From Synechocystis sp. PCC 7338 (lineage in GTDB: Bacteria > Cyanobacteriota > Cyanobacteriia > Cyanobacteriales > Microcystaceae), in NCBI RefSeq assembly GCF_018282115.1, contig NZ_CP054306.1:2651488-2715487 (forward strand): a stretch of DNA of 64,000 bases, written 5' to 3'. A program made the translations under genes and the position numbers. Shown one piece after another: positions 39,419 through 48,637 of the stretch; position 1 is the stretch's first letter; every line of letters starts with the position of its first letter. Under the pieces are notes generated by a model. That model was not told the DNA's origin. It ran no database searches and worked only from the letters and a program-made list of their open reading frames with translations.

Positions 39419-40273
39419 ATGGCTGAATCCTATCTCCTCCCCGGTCAATTGTGGCCCCGTTTACTAGCCCAGAGTGACCACGCTCTCAAAACCGGAGCCC
39501 TCCAACCCATCACTACGGCGGTAACTACCTTGGAGGAGAGAGAAATAAACTTTGTGGTACGGATTCTGACCCAAATCCATCGCAAAAAAATTACCACTGA
39601 ACACCAACATCGCCAGAAAATTAATCCATTTTTGCCCTACGACCCCGATCTATTTGTGGGACATTTTTCCGAGACCCATTTGGGATTGCTGAATAAATTC
39701 AAGGTAGTAGATCAACATTTATTAATTGTCACGCGGGAGTTTGAAGATCAACAAAATCCTTTGACCCTAGGGGATTTCACAGTGGCAGTACAGGTATTAA
39801 AAGAAAAAGAAGGATTAGTATTTTATAACAGCGGCCCTAAAGCGGGGGCCAGTCAACCGCACCGTCATTTACAATGGATTCCCTTTCCTTTGGTGGAAAA
39901 TAGTCAAAAATTTCCCCTGGCGAACCATTTTATTCAAGCAAAAAACCTGCCATTCAAAACGGCGATCGCCCCCCTCACCGTGGATGTGATTAACCAAGCC
40001 GACGGAGGCAAAATTTGTTACCAAATTTATCAGGATATGTTGCAGCAATTAGGCTTACAAACCACGGTGGAAGCAAGGCCCCACCCCTACAATCTGTTAA
40101 TGACTAGGGAGTTTTTGGCGATCATACCCCGTTCCCAGCAATCCTACCAAGACATTGAAGTTAATGCACTAGGTTTTGCTGGTGGCTTACTGGTGAGAAA
40201 TCAACAACAGCTGGAGCTGTTGCAGCAACTAGGGCCGTGGCAACTACTGCAACAGGTGGGGGTCGCACAATAA
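39419..40273 (+). CDS. Ap4A phosphorylase / ATP adenylyltransferase
   Basis: 284 residues from ATG 39419 (MAESYLLPGQLW), preferred over a TTG 16 codons upstream. It belongs to the Ap4A phosphorylase II branch of the HIT superfamily, which splits diadenosine tetraphosphate with phosphate to ADP and ATP. The catalytic histidine triad-like motif is GASQPHRHLQWIPFP (~150-164), preceded by LVFYNSGPKAG. LNKFKVVDQHLLIVTREFEDQ is also a family hallmark. The C-terminus carries the YNLLMTREFLAIIPRS block. Stands alone; the 284 bases after it hold repeats. Confidence 0.85.
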   Translation: MAESYLLPGQLWPRLLAQSDHALKTGALQPITTAVTTLEEREINFVVRILTQIHRKKITTEHQHRQKINPFLPYDPDLFVGHFSETHLGLLNKFKVVDQHLLIVTREFEDQQNPLTLGDFTVAVQVLKEKEGLVFYNSGPKAGASQPHRHLQWIPFPLVENSQKFPLANHFIQAKNLPFKTAIAPLTVDVINQADGGKICYQIYQDMLQQLGLQTTVEARPHPYNLLMTREFLAIIPRSQQSYQDIEVNALGFAGGLLVRNQQQLELLQQLGPWQLLQQVGVAQ

Positions 40274-40385
40274 TCAAATAATGGATAATCCCAATACCCC
40301 CGCCTATCTGTCTCCCCCCTTATTAAGGGGAACTGGAGGGGATATTGCTTGATCTCTCGCTGAAATCAATTTAGCAAGGTAGCAT

Positions 40386-40524
40386 TTAGAGCCTGTTTAT
40401 AAAGTCTGATTTCGCCCCCTAAATCGACCCACTAAAGCTCAGCAATACTGGGGGACTCTGCTTACTCTGCTTCTGTTTCCCCCCGAACTTGGGGGGTCAG
40501 GGGGGCTTTTCAAACACGTTCTTA
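40386..40524 (+). repeat. longer copy of the inverted-repeat element (139 bp)
   Basis: Starts TTAGAGCCTGTTT and ends GGGCTTTTCAAACACGTTCTTA-like. The ends are imperfect inverted repeats. It is the same element as the 57 bp copy at 30377-30433, in opposite orientation, but with ~80 extra internal bases lying between two CTGTTT hexamers. Upstream of it, at 40317-40331, is a CCCCTTATTAAGGGG palindrome. No coding capacity; together these fill the 284-base gap between the Ap4A phosphorylase and hemE. Confidence 0.7.
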
Positions 40525-40557
40525 AACTGTCAAACAGATACCAATAACCAACTGTCG

Positions 40558-41610
40558 TTACAGTAATTGATCCACTTGTTTAGCTGTTTCAAAGAAGAAG
40601 CGAACATTATCTTCTGGAGTACCCACCAAAACGCCATGGCCGAGGTTGAAAATGTGGCCACCTTGACCCGCTTTCCGCACAGTGTCCAAAATCCGCTCTT
40701 TGATAAAGTCTTGGGAGCCGAACAAGACACCGGGGTCCATATTACCCTGTACTTTCATTGCTTTACCCAAGCGTTGGCGAGCGTCGGCCATGTCCACTGT
40801 CCAGTCCACACTGACAATGTCCACCCCGGATTTGCCCATGCGTTCCAGAATGCCTGCACTGCCGCTGATATAAAGAATTAGCGGTGTATCAGGATGGGTT
40901 TCCCTGACCAGCTTGACCACTTTTTGCTGATAGGGGAGGGCAAAGGTGTCGTAGTCTTGGGGGCTTAGTTGACCAGCCCAAGAATCAAATAATTGCACCA
41001 GTTGGGCACCACAGTCGATTTGGTAACGAACGTAAACGGCGATCGCCTCGGCAATTTTATTGAGGAAACTGTGGAGAATGGCCGGCTCAGAAAAGGCCAT
41101 TTGCTTGATTACTTTGTAATCTTTGGAGCTTTTTCCTTCAATGGCATAGGCGGCTAGGGTCCAGGGAGCACCAACAAAACCCAACACAGTGGATTGGTTG
41201 CCCACTTCCTTTCGCAGGGTTCCTAAAATAGTTTTGATAAAGGGCAGACTGGATTCCGGATCGAGGGGATGGAGTTGATCCACCTGGGATTGGCTGCGGA
41301 TGGGAGGGTCGATGATGGGCCCTTTACTTTCCACAATGTCAAAGGGAATGCCAATGCCGGGCAGAGGGGTTAGAATGTCGGAAAACATGATCACCCCATC
41401 GGGTTGGAAGGCTCGCCAGGGCTGGAGGGAGATTTCGATGGCCAAGTCTGGATTTTCTGACCGCTCCCGGAAGCTTGGATATTTATCCCGCAGATCTCGA
41501 TAAACTTTCATATAACGGCCAGCCTGGCGCATCATCCACACAGGCGGACGCTTAACTACTTCGCCCCTGGCTACCCGCAGAAGGTAGGGCAAATCATTTG
41601 CTTCTGTCAT
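40558..41610 (-). CDS. hemE: uroporphyrinogen decarboxylase
   Basis: 350 residues, full length. Decarboxylates the four acetate side chains of uroporphyrinogen III to give coproporphyrinogen III, at the shared trunk of heme and chlorophyll synthesis. Signature 1 [13 protein letters not shown] (residues ~22-34) and signature 2 [16 protein letters not shown] are intact. The catalytic Asp lies in [12 protein letters not shown]. Starts at ATG 41610. It is the second tetrapyrrole gene in the window after hemB and not linked to it. It lies downstream of the protease and upstream of the repeat cluster. Confidence 0.96.
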   Translation of the reverse strand: MTEANDLPYLLRVARGEVVKRPPVWMMRQAGRYMKVYRDLRDKYPSFRERSENPDLAIEISLQPWRAFQPDGVIMFSDILTPLPGIGIPFDIVESKGPIIDPPIRSQSQVDQLHPLDPESSLPFIKTILGTLRKEVGNQSTVLGFVGAPWTLAAYAIEGKSSKDYKVIKQMAFSEPAILHSFLNKIAEAIAVYVRYQIDCGAQLVQLFDSWAGQLSPQDYDTFALPYQQKVVKLVRETHPDTPLILYISGSAGILERMGKSGVDIVSVDWTVDMADARQRLGKAMKVQGNMDPGVLFGSQDFIKERILDTVRKAGQGGHIFNLGHGVLVGTPEDNVRFFFETAKQVDQLL

Positions 41611-41718
41611 TATTACTCCTAATAAAAATTCTTTGTAAAATCAAGCCTTTGCTAGCTTATCATTTCCCCCGCTGCCTCTAATCCTTGGCGATGGGGGGAT
41701 TTTTTCTGCTCCCATCCG

Positions 41719-43560
41719 TTAATGTTCTCCCTTGGCAGCCAAAGAACCAAGTCCCAGGCAAATTAGGGCGTTAACCACCAAAAAGGCGATCGCCGTGGTG
41801 CCGTTGCCGATTAACCATAGGGGAGTACCAAGGAAAGCGGCGGTTAATAAAAAGACAGTTACCCCAAAACAAACCCCCAAAGACCACTGTTTGCCACTGG
41901 GACTGCCCAGCAATAGCAACAACAAGCCAATGGGAATGAGCGCACTGGCAAAAAATGGATTTAACAAACCAGTCCCAGGAAGACTGTTGCCCAACTCCGG
42001 CAGGGCACTGCCCATGGCTCGGAAAGGCCATTGGGGCAAGTCAAAAATGTATAGACCTTGCAGAAAGAATAGCCCCGAGCTGCCAAAAATTAATCCCCAG
42101 TTGAAGGGCCAGGTAAATTGCAGCGGTAGATAAATCCGCAGCAGGAATACCAACAGATAGGAACCCAACACCATGGCTAGTTTGGGCAAAAACGCCACAG
42201 CCCCGCCGTCAAACCAAAAAATGGGATTGAGGTAACCGTTGTCCCGTAACCAGCGCATGAAATCCCGGAAGGAAATCTGTCCCTGTTGGGCCTGTTTGAC
42301 CGCTTCCCCGGCGTTGACATGGCCGGCACCGTAGTAGTTCAGACTATCGTTGGGCACAGAACGGGCGGAGGCTTTGAGAATTTTTAACACCGCCTCTGGT
42401 TCCGATACCTCTGCCACCGTCAGGCGATCGACGGCCCCAGAAGATAAACCCACTTTGGCCTGTTGTAGTTGGACGGATTGGATTAGGGCCGCTGTGCCGG
42501 CCACATGGGGAGCCGCCATGCTAGTACCCTGCATACCTATGAGTACTGGTTCCCTGGTATCGGGGTCAATGGTTTCCTGGAGGATTTTGCCATCTTTGCC
42601 GTCGGTGCTCCCCCCAGGAGCCGCAATGTCTACCCCAGCGCCATAGTTGGAATATTCCGCTTTGTTACCGGTGGCATCGGTGGCCGCCACACTAATCACC
42701 TTCGGGTACCGACCAGGGTAGGCCGCTGCATTTTGTCCTTCATTACCGGCCGCCGCAATAATTACCACCCCTTTGCTGTAGGCGTAGTCAATGGCATCGG
42801 CTAGGGTCTTGCTTTCACCACCGCCCCCCAAGCTCATGTTAATCACGCTGGCCCCGTTATCCGCCGCATACATAATCGCTTCGGCAATGTCCGCTACCGT
42901 GCCGCCGCCGTTATCCCCCAATACTTTCAGGGGCATAATTTTGGCTTTGGGCGCAACACCCGCAACACCGTATTCGTTATTGGTGGCTTGGGCAATGGTT
43001 CCCGCTACATGGGTGCCATGGCCGTTGTAGTCGGTGGTGTCCCGGTTATCATCTACAAAGTTGTAGCCGCTAACAAATTGGGTTTGTCGTAAATCCGGTA
43101 CCCTAGTCACCCCGGTGTCAATCACCGCGACGGTTACCCCTTCCCCTTTACTTTGGTCCCAAGCAGATTCCATGGCGATCGCCCGGAGATTCCATTGCTT
43201 GCCGTATTCAGGATCATTGGGAACTTCCAGCGTTTGATAGATATAGTTGGGTTCGATGTAGTCTACTTCTTTGGTCAAAGGCGATCGGCGCAGACGTTTT
43301 AAATCTTCCCCATCGCCCTTAACGGTGTAAACATAATTTTTAATGGAAAAAATACTGTTAAAATCCACCGTCTTTTCCAGCTTCTCATCGATGGCTTGAA
43401 TATCCGCCGTTAGGGTTTGAGTGGGAATATCATTTTTAAAATTAATGATCAAGCTATCGTAATTGCCGCGGTGGGCCAAACCATGTTGTTGGAGATAGAG
43501 GTTGAGGGCAAACCACAGACCGGCAAAGAACAGAATGGTGAGGAAAAAGCGTTTGATCAT
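41719..43560 (-). CDS. subtilisin-like serine protease with C-terminal membrane segments
   Basis: 613 residues. An N-terminal hydrophobic helix (FFLTILFFAGLWFALNLYL) serves as signal or anchor. A ~90-residue inhibitor-like propeptide ends before YGKQWNLRAIAMESAWDQ. The S8 catalytic triad follows: Asp in VAVIDTGVTRVPDL, His in YNGHGTHVAGTIAQ and Ser in GMQGTSMAAPHVAGTAALI, plus the oxyanion Asn in AAAGNEGQNAA. After the protease domain come four or five hydrophobic helices from ~450 to the end, so the enzyme is probably membrane-tethered facing the periplasm. This matches slr0535 of PCC 6803 by context (memory). Substrate unknown. Confidence 0.9.
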   Translation of the reverse strand: MIKRFFLTILFFAGLWFALNLYLQQHGLAHRGNYDSLIINFKNDIPTQTLTADIQAIDEKLEKTVDFNSIFSIKNYVYTVKGDGEDLKRLRRSPLTKEVDYIEPNYIYQTLEVPNDPEYGKQWNLRAIAMESAWDQSKGEGVTVAVIDTGVTRVPDLRQTQFVSGYNFVDDNRDTTDYNGHGTHVAGTIAQATNNEYGVAGVAPKAKIMPLKVLGDNGGGTVADIAEAIMYAADNGASVINMSLGGGGESKTLADAIDYAYSKGVVIIAAAGNEGQNAAAYPGRYPKVISVAATDATGNKAEYSNYGAGVDIAAPGGSTDGKDGKILQETIDPDTREPVLIGMQGTSMAAPHVAGTAALIQSVQLQQAKVGLSSGAVDRLTVAEVSEPEAVLKILKASARSVPNDSLNYYGAGHVNAGEAVKQAQQGQISFRDFMRWLRDNGYLNPIFWFDGGAVAFLPKLAMVLGSYLLVFLLRIYLPLQFTWPFNWGLIFGSSGLFFLQGLYIFDLPQWPFRAMGSALPELGNSLPGTGLLNPFFASALIPIGLLLLLLGSPSGKQWSLGVCFGVTVFLLTAAFLGTPLWLIGNGTTAIAFLVVNALICLGLGSLAAKGEH

Positions 43561-43801
43561 AATAAATGCGGGGAATGGGGCCCATTTTCCCGGGCGGAAA
43601 TCGGCAAATCACATCTTATAGAGATAGACAAAACTTTGCCCGAGTGCCTGACTAATTGCAATTCTAATGGACGAACAAGGGAGATTGATGATCTTGGAGT
43701 TGCTAAAGAAGACTCCCATTAAGACCTCCAATCTAACGCCGGGAGCATTGAACTTGCCGAAGATTGCTGATTCCAAGAATCTGAGCTAGGTAGAAGCGGG
43801 A

Positions 43802-46288
43802 TTAACTCTTTCCCACCTGCCCCATCAGTTTCTCCACATCGGGGTCATAAATGCGTAAATAATTCCAGTAATTGCCAAACACTGCCTCCACATAGCCCTT
43901 AGTTTCTGCAAAGGGAATGCGCTCTACAAAGAGGTCAGGATCAGCGTTATTAAATTCCTGTAACCATTTGGCCACATTGCCCGGCCCCGCATTGTAGCTG
44001 GCCACCGCCAGGGCCGAATTATTGTTATAGGTTTTATGGGTGTGGTCAAAATACCAGGTGCCCATATTGACATTATCGGTGGGATCGGTGAGGGAATATT
44101 CCTGCAATCCGATTTGGGGAGCAATCCATGCCGCCGTGGCGGGCATCACCTGCATCAACCCCGTCGCGCCCACGGGAGACTGGATATCCTTTTCAAATCG
44201 GGATTCCTGGCGAATTAACGCCGTGACCAAAAAGGGATTCACCTGGCGTTTTTCCGACCACTCAAAAATTAACTTTTGGTAGGGAAAGGGAAAGAGGGTT
44301 TGCCAATAATCCCTAGTGCTCCGTAGTTCTTCCCATTGTTTTCTCTGTTCCGGGTCCTCGGGATTGCGCAAATTTAACACTTGGTTGATGCCCTGCAAAT
44401 ATTCCTGTTGGGTCAATTTAAGCAGGGCTTCTGTAAAGCCTTCATTGACCGTTAGCTCCGGTGTGGCTTCCCCTTCTGCCCTAGCTCGAATTTCTGCGTC
44501 AAATAATTCGATCGCCTCTTTGTCTTGGGCCAGACGATATAACTCCCGAAAAGTGGGGGAACCAGCAGGGGGTAAGGGCCGTTGGTCCGGCACCGTCACC
44601 GGGGGATTGAGAAAACGTACGGAGTTAAAGTCCCCCACCTGCCAGCCCAGTAACACCGCCGATCGCCAAGCGTAATAGGACTGGGGATATTGAGCCAGCA
44701 CTGTTTCAAAAGCGGCTTTGGAATCGCCTGATCGCCCTAGTTGCTGGGCCCATTTACCGATCCAAAAAATAGCTTTGGGAGTAACGTCACTCTGGGGATT
44801 TTGATTAGCAATTTCCTTGGCCCAGCGCCAAGCTTCAGTATAGTTACCAGCTTTAGCAAACTCCTGGGCCTGGCGCCACCGGTAATTAGCGGCGGCATCG
44901 GAGTTAGAATACTTTTGCAGTAGGGTCTGGCGAGCCTGTTGGGCTTGGTTGGCATCAAATTTTGCCAATAAATCTATGCGGGCCGCTAGGGCAGAGGCCC
45001 CTTGGTCAGGAAATTGTTGCTCTAACTGCTGTAGATATTGCATTCCTTCAGTGGGGGGGACCAATTCTGCCAAACGTCTTAGGGCTAGGGCCGTTTCTGA
45101 ACTGTCGGGATAGGTGGCAATTAATTGCCGGTAGTTTTCCTTGGCTTCATTGTCCAGCTTGCTAATTTGTTGGGCCCGGGCTAAACGGTAAAGATTGCGG
45201 GCATTGCTGGGGGCCTTTTGGTAGAGGGCGATCGCCTGGTTATAAATGCGACGATGCCAAAAATTATCCCCCATGGCTTGCCAATCCTCCGGGGTTAAAT
45301 TTCCCTGGTGGTTGGCTTTGAGACCATCGATCACAGCGGCGGTGCGGCCATCGGTGGGGTGATTTTGCAAAATTTGCCGTTGGATTTCCAGAGAATTAGG
45401 TTCACTTTCTAACTGCTGGTGGAGAATCGCTAGGGTGCGGGGATGGCCCGGATGGTCGGCGATCGCCTGTTGCCAATAGGCTTCATCCAAACTGCCCAAA
45501 TTTTCCAGGGCATTAACCACTACGGGGGAATCAGGATATTGGTCTAAAATGCTTTGCCAGGTGGCTTCGGCCTGGTCATTTTCGTTGCTTAATTGATAGC
45601 CCCGGCCCCGCATGAGTAAAATGTAGGATGCTAACACCGGATATTGCACTTCTAATCCTTCCAGTACTCGGATCGCCGGGCCTCCTTCAAACTTGGCCAG
45701 CAAATCCCCTGCTAATAAAAACCGAGCCCTACTCCTTTCCAAAGACAATTCTTCCTGATTGGCGATCGCCTGCAGTCTGCTCCGCCGTTGCTCCGGGGTT
45801 AATAGGGCCAAACGTAATACTTCCGAATCTTGATGTTGTTCCTGCTCGTAGGCCCGCATTTGGGCTTCCTGTCGCCATCCGTTCACCATTTCCAGAGCCC
45901 TGGGCAAAGTTAGGGCCGTACCTCCCACCAACAGCACCAATATGCCTCCCAACCAGAGCCAGCGCTTACTCCGGACATGGCCTTGGGTTTTATCTTCCTC
46001 TGCCAGAGATTGGTCATGGCCATTCAACGGAGCGGTAATTGTACTTTGTTGATCTTCAGGGCCCAAGGATGATACATGATCTGACCCTGGCTCCCAATGC
46101 GGATTGGCGATCGCCGGGGGGGATAAATTGGGCAAAGATAACCTTTTCTTGGGAGGAGAACTGGCGGTTTCCGTTGTTTCCCCTTGGTGCCCATCTTGGT
46201 CAGGCTCCATCTGCTCTGATGAAGCGTCCCCCATTGCGGTTAAATCCTTGAGATAATCCTGCAACTGGGCCTTTGATTTCTTGTGCAT
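43802..46288 (-). CDS. slt: soluble lytic murein transglycosylase-like protein with TPR repeats
   Basis: 828 residues from ATG 46288 (MHKKSKAQLQ); a GTG eight codons upstream is less likely. A cytoplasmic N-terminal ~110 residues is followed by one membrane helix (WLWLGGILVLLVGGTALTL), then ~450 residues of TPR-like helical repeats (e.g. GDSKAAFETVLAQYPQSYYAW). The SLT domain is at the C-terminus: FLVTALIRQESRFEKDIQS with the catalytic Glu, GATGLMQVMPATAAW, and ALAVASYNAGPGNV. It cleaves peptidoglycan glycan strands to 1,6-anhydro ends in the periplasm. Positioned between the subtilase and a histidine kinase. Confidence 0.92.
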   Translation of the reverse strand: MHKKSKAQLQDYLKDLTAMGDASSEQMEPDQDGHQGETTETASSPPKKRLSLPNLSPPAIANPHWEPGSDHVSSLGPEDQQSTITAPLNGHDQSLAEEDKTQGHVRSKRWLWLGGILVLLVGGTALTLPRALEMVNGWRQEAQMRAYEQEQHQDSEVLRLALLTPEQRRSRLQAIANQEELSLERSRARFLLAGDLLAKFEGGPAIRVLEGLEVQYPVLASYILLMRGRGYQLSNENDQAEATWQSILDQYPDSPVVVNALENLGSLDEAYWQQAIADHPGHPRTLAILHQQLESEPNSLEIQRQILQNHPTDGRTAAVIDGLKANHQGNLTPEDWQAMGDNFWHRRIYNQAIALYQKAPSNARNLYRLARAQQISKLDNEAKENYRQLIATYPDSSETALALRRLAELVPPTEGMQYLQQLEQQFPDQGASALAARIDLLAKFDANQAQQARQTLLQKYSNSDAAANYRWRQAQEFAKAGNYTEAWRWAKEIANQNPQSDVTPKAIFWIGKWAQQLGRSGDSKAAFETVLAQYPQSYYAWRSAVLLGWQVGDFNSVRFLNPPVTVPDQRPLPPAGSPTFRELYRLAQDKEAIELFDAEIRARAEGEATPELTVNEGFTEALLKLTQQEYLQGINQVLNLRNPEDPEQRKQWEELRSTRDYWQTLFPFPYQKLIFEWSEKRQVNPFLVTALIRQESRFEKDIQSPVGATGLMQVMPATAAWIAPQIGLQEYSLTDPTDNVNMGTWYFDHTHKTYNNNSALAVASYNAGPGNVAKWLQEFNNADPDLFVERIPFAETKGYVEAVFGNYWNYLRIYDPDVEKLMGQVGKS

Positions 46289-46410
46289 AATGTCGGAGTA
46301 ATGCCAAACCACAACTCTACCTTATCTTTGCCTGGGTTTAACTGGGGAAGGTAGGCGGGGATCAGTCTGGCCGGAAGTATTACAAACACTTTCCCAGCGG
46401 CGATCAGCTT

Positions 46411-47520
46411 TTAAAGCAACGGCAGAGAAAATGCAAACTCACTGCCCTGGCCTAGGGTACTTGCCACAGTTAAACTACCTCCCTGCAACTCCACCAACCG
46501 TTTGGCGATCGCCAGTCCCAAACCAGTGCCACCGGAATAACGGGAACGGGATTTATCAGCTCGCCAAAATCGCTCAAACACATAGGGGAAGTCTTCTTGA
46601 CTAATACCAATGCCCGTATCCGTCACCGTCACCCAGAGTAGATTGTCCTTTTCTCGGTCGTTACCACGGTGAGCATCGATGGTAATGGCACCACTGGGGG
46701 TATAGCGCACCGCATTACCAATTAAATTGACCAAAATTTGCTCAGTGCGGTCTGGGTCGGCCCACACCGGGGGTAGGGGAGAACTAGCGGCGAGGATTAA
46801 CTCCGGCCCTTCGTCCAATAGCTGATCTGTAAACCGTTGTTGTAGTTTTACCAACAGAGGATAAAGATCTAGAGGTTGTCGTTGGATGGATAAATAACCC
46901 GCCTCTACTTTGGACAATTCCTGCAAATCCACTGTCAGCCGTTCTAACCTCCGGGTTTCCCCCACCAGCCGTTGGTACAGTTCCGGATCTCCGGCAACGG
47001 TGCCCTCCGCCAATTGTTCCAAATAACCCCGCACCACCGTCAAAGGGGAACGCAATTCGTGGGTTAGGTCACTCACCAATTCCCGCCGTTGTTGTTCCAC
47101 ATTTTCCAAGCTATCCGCCATGCGATTAAAACTCTGGCCCAACTCCTCCAACTCGGGAATGTTACTGGGAGGCATCCGGCTTTGCAAGTCGCCCTCTGCC
47201 AAATTTTTCGTAGCTAATTTCAGGCGATCGAGGGGTTGCATAATGCGGTCGGCAGCCAAAAAACTTAATCCCCCGGCGGCGCTAGCCCCAAAAATAATCG
47301 CCCAGAGAGAACTACGATTCCAGGCGGTTTCAAAACCCCGGATCAAATAGGTTTTGGCGGAACGAACAGTGATAAATCCCTGACTTTCCAACTCTTCTAG
47401 GCGCAAAATAAACATGCGGGGGGAAGAAATTTTCGCCATGGAAACAAAACTGCCCAACCCCACTAGCATCACCAGTATATGGGACAGGAAAAGGCGGGAA
47501 CCAAGACTGAGTTTAGCCAT
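46411..47520 (-). CDS. membrane sensor histidine kinase (HAMP-HisKA-HATPase)
   Basis: 369 residues from ATG 47520 (MAKLSLGSRLFLSHILV); further upstream starts in the same frame are possible. Two membrane helices (~8-28 and ~75-95) flank a short ~45-residue extracytoplasmic loop. HAMP follows (LAADRIMQPLDRLKLATKNLAEGDL), then HisKA with H-box LVSDLTHELRSPLTVVRGYLE, and HATPase with LVNLIGNAVRYTPSG, DTGIGISQEDFPYVFERFWRADKS and GGTGLGLAIAKRLVELQGG. By context it resembles Hik10 (slr0533) of PCC 6803 (memory). No response regulator gene is next to it. It lies upstream of slt on the same strand, 122 bases away. Confidence 0.88.
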   Translation of the reverse strand: MAKLSLGSRLFLSHILVMLVGLGSFVSMAKISSPRMFILRLEELESQGFITVRSAKTYLIRGFETAWNRSSLWAIIFGASAAGGLSFLAADRIMQPLDRLKLATKNLAEGDLQSRMPPSNIPELEELGQSFNRMADSLENVEQQRRELVSDLTHELRSPLTVVRGYLEQLAEGTVAGDPELYQRLVGETRRLERLTVDLQELSKVEAGYLSIQRQPLDLYPLLVKLQQRFTDQLLDEGPELILAASSPLPPVWADPDRTEQILVNLIGNAVRYTPSGAITIDAHRGNDREKDNLLWVTVTDTGIGISQEDFPYVFERFWRADKSRSRYSGGTGLGLAIAKRLVELQGGSLTVASTLGQGSEFAFSLPLL

Positions 47521-47821
47521 AGGATTGAGGTTGGTGGATCTAAGCATTGCCCAAGACCGGGGATCATTCAGGAAAAGCAATGGCTCACTTCCCCTGGCCC
47601 CGATTTGTCTGTAGCACACCAGCAAAGCCGTAATAGAATGGGGTGATTGTTTTGCTCAATTTACCCATGTCGGGGCATTGGGGGCAAAGATAGTAGGATC
47701 TGGGGGTTATGGGATGACCAAAAACTTCCCCCGTCCCCACTGGAACCTATTGCCTAGCATTGCAGATCTGAATAGGTAAGTTGAGAGTCCGCTTAAATTT
47801 TTGGTGTCAGGAGTTGATCGC

Positions 47822-48637
47822 ATGAGCCTACGTCGTAATGCCCTTAAGGTTTTGCAAGAAACCAGTCGGACATTCTACATTCCCATTAGCATTTTGCCTG
47901 ATCAGCTTCTCGATGCAGTGGCTTCTGCCTACCTTTGTATGCGGGCGATCGATGAAGTGGAAGACCATCCCGACCTCGATGCTGAGACAAAAGCGAGAAT
48001 TCTCAATCAGATTAGTCTCAATCTCCAGAGTGCGACGGAAAACTCCCACAGCGACGATTTTATCCGGGGATTAGATTCGTATTGCAACCTGTTGCCGGAG
48101 GTAACTTTAAGGGTGGGGGAATGGGCCCTGTTGGCCCCCGAAACCATTGCCCCCAGGGTGTGGGATGCAACGGCGGCCATGTCGGACCGAATGGCTTTTT
48201 GGGCAATCCACAACTGGCAAATCAAAACGGAAAATGAGTTAGATCAATACACTTTTAGTGTAGCTGGGGCCGTAGGTCTGCTCCTGTCTGATCTGTGGGC
48301 TTGGCACGATGGCACCCAAACGAACCGCTCCCATGCCATTGGTTTTGGTCGGGGGCTCCAGGCGGTAAACATTGTCCGCAACTACAAGGAAGACCAGCGC
48401 CGGGGGGTAAGCTTTTTTCCCCAGGGTTGGGAGCTGGCGGATATGCATAAGTATGCCCGTTACAATTTGGCGTTGGCGGATCAATACACCAAATCTTTGC
48501 CCCACGGCCCGGCCCTCAATTTTTGTAAAATTCCCCTCACCCTAGCCTATGGCACCTTGGATGTGTTGGCGCTGGGTAAAGAAAAGCTCAGCCGCAGTGA
48601 CGTGATGGCTCTGGTCAATCGGGTCATTGCCAGCTAG
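47822..48637 (+). CDS. sqs: squalene synthase (phytoene/squalene synthase family)
   Basis: 271 residues from ATG 47822, chosen because AGGAG lies 8 bases upstream; a GTG seven codons earlier is less likely. The enzyme joins two farnesyl diphosphates head to head, feeding hopanoid synthesis. First Asp-rich motif YLCMRAIDEVEDHPD (~38-52), second motif NIVRNYKEDQRRGVSFFP (~185-202), plus SRTFYIP at the start. In most relatives the second motif has Asp where this has Asn (R-N-Y-K-E-D). I recall PCC 6803 sll0513 as Sqs in this neighbourhood. Convergent with ggtD; the two TAG stops share the palindrome CTAG. Confidence 0.75.
   Translation: MSLRRNALKVLQETSRTFYIPISILPDQLLDAVASAYLCMRAIDEVEDHPDLDAETKARILNQISLNLQSATENSHSDDFIRGLDSYCNLLPEVTLRVGEWALLAPETIAPRVWDATAAMSDRMAFWAIHNWQIKTENELDQYTFSVAGAVGLLLSDLWAWHDGTQTNRSHAIGFGRGLQAVNIVRNYKEDQRRGVSFFPQGWELADMHKYARYNLALADQYTKSLPHGPALNFCKIPLTLAYGTLDVLALGKEKLSRSDVMALVNRVIAS

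Noticed and set aside
41640-41718. C-run/G-run hairpin followed by T6 between hemE and the protease gene
   Set aside because: The T-run is on the plus strand, where no gene ends; it does not fit as a terminator for the minus-strand genes.
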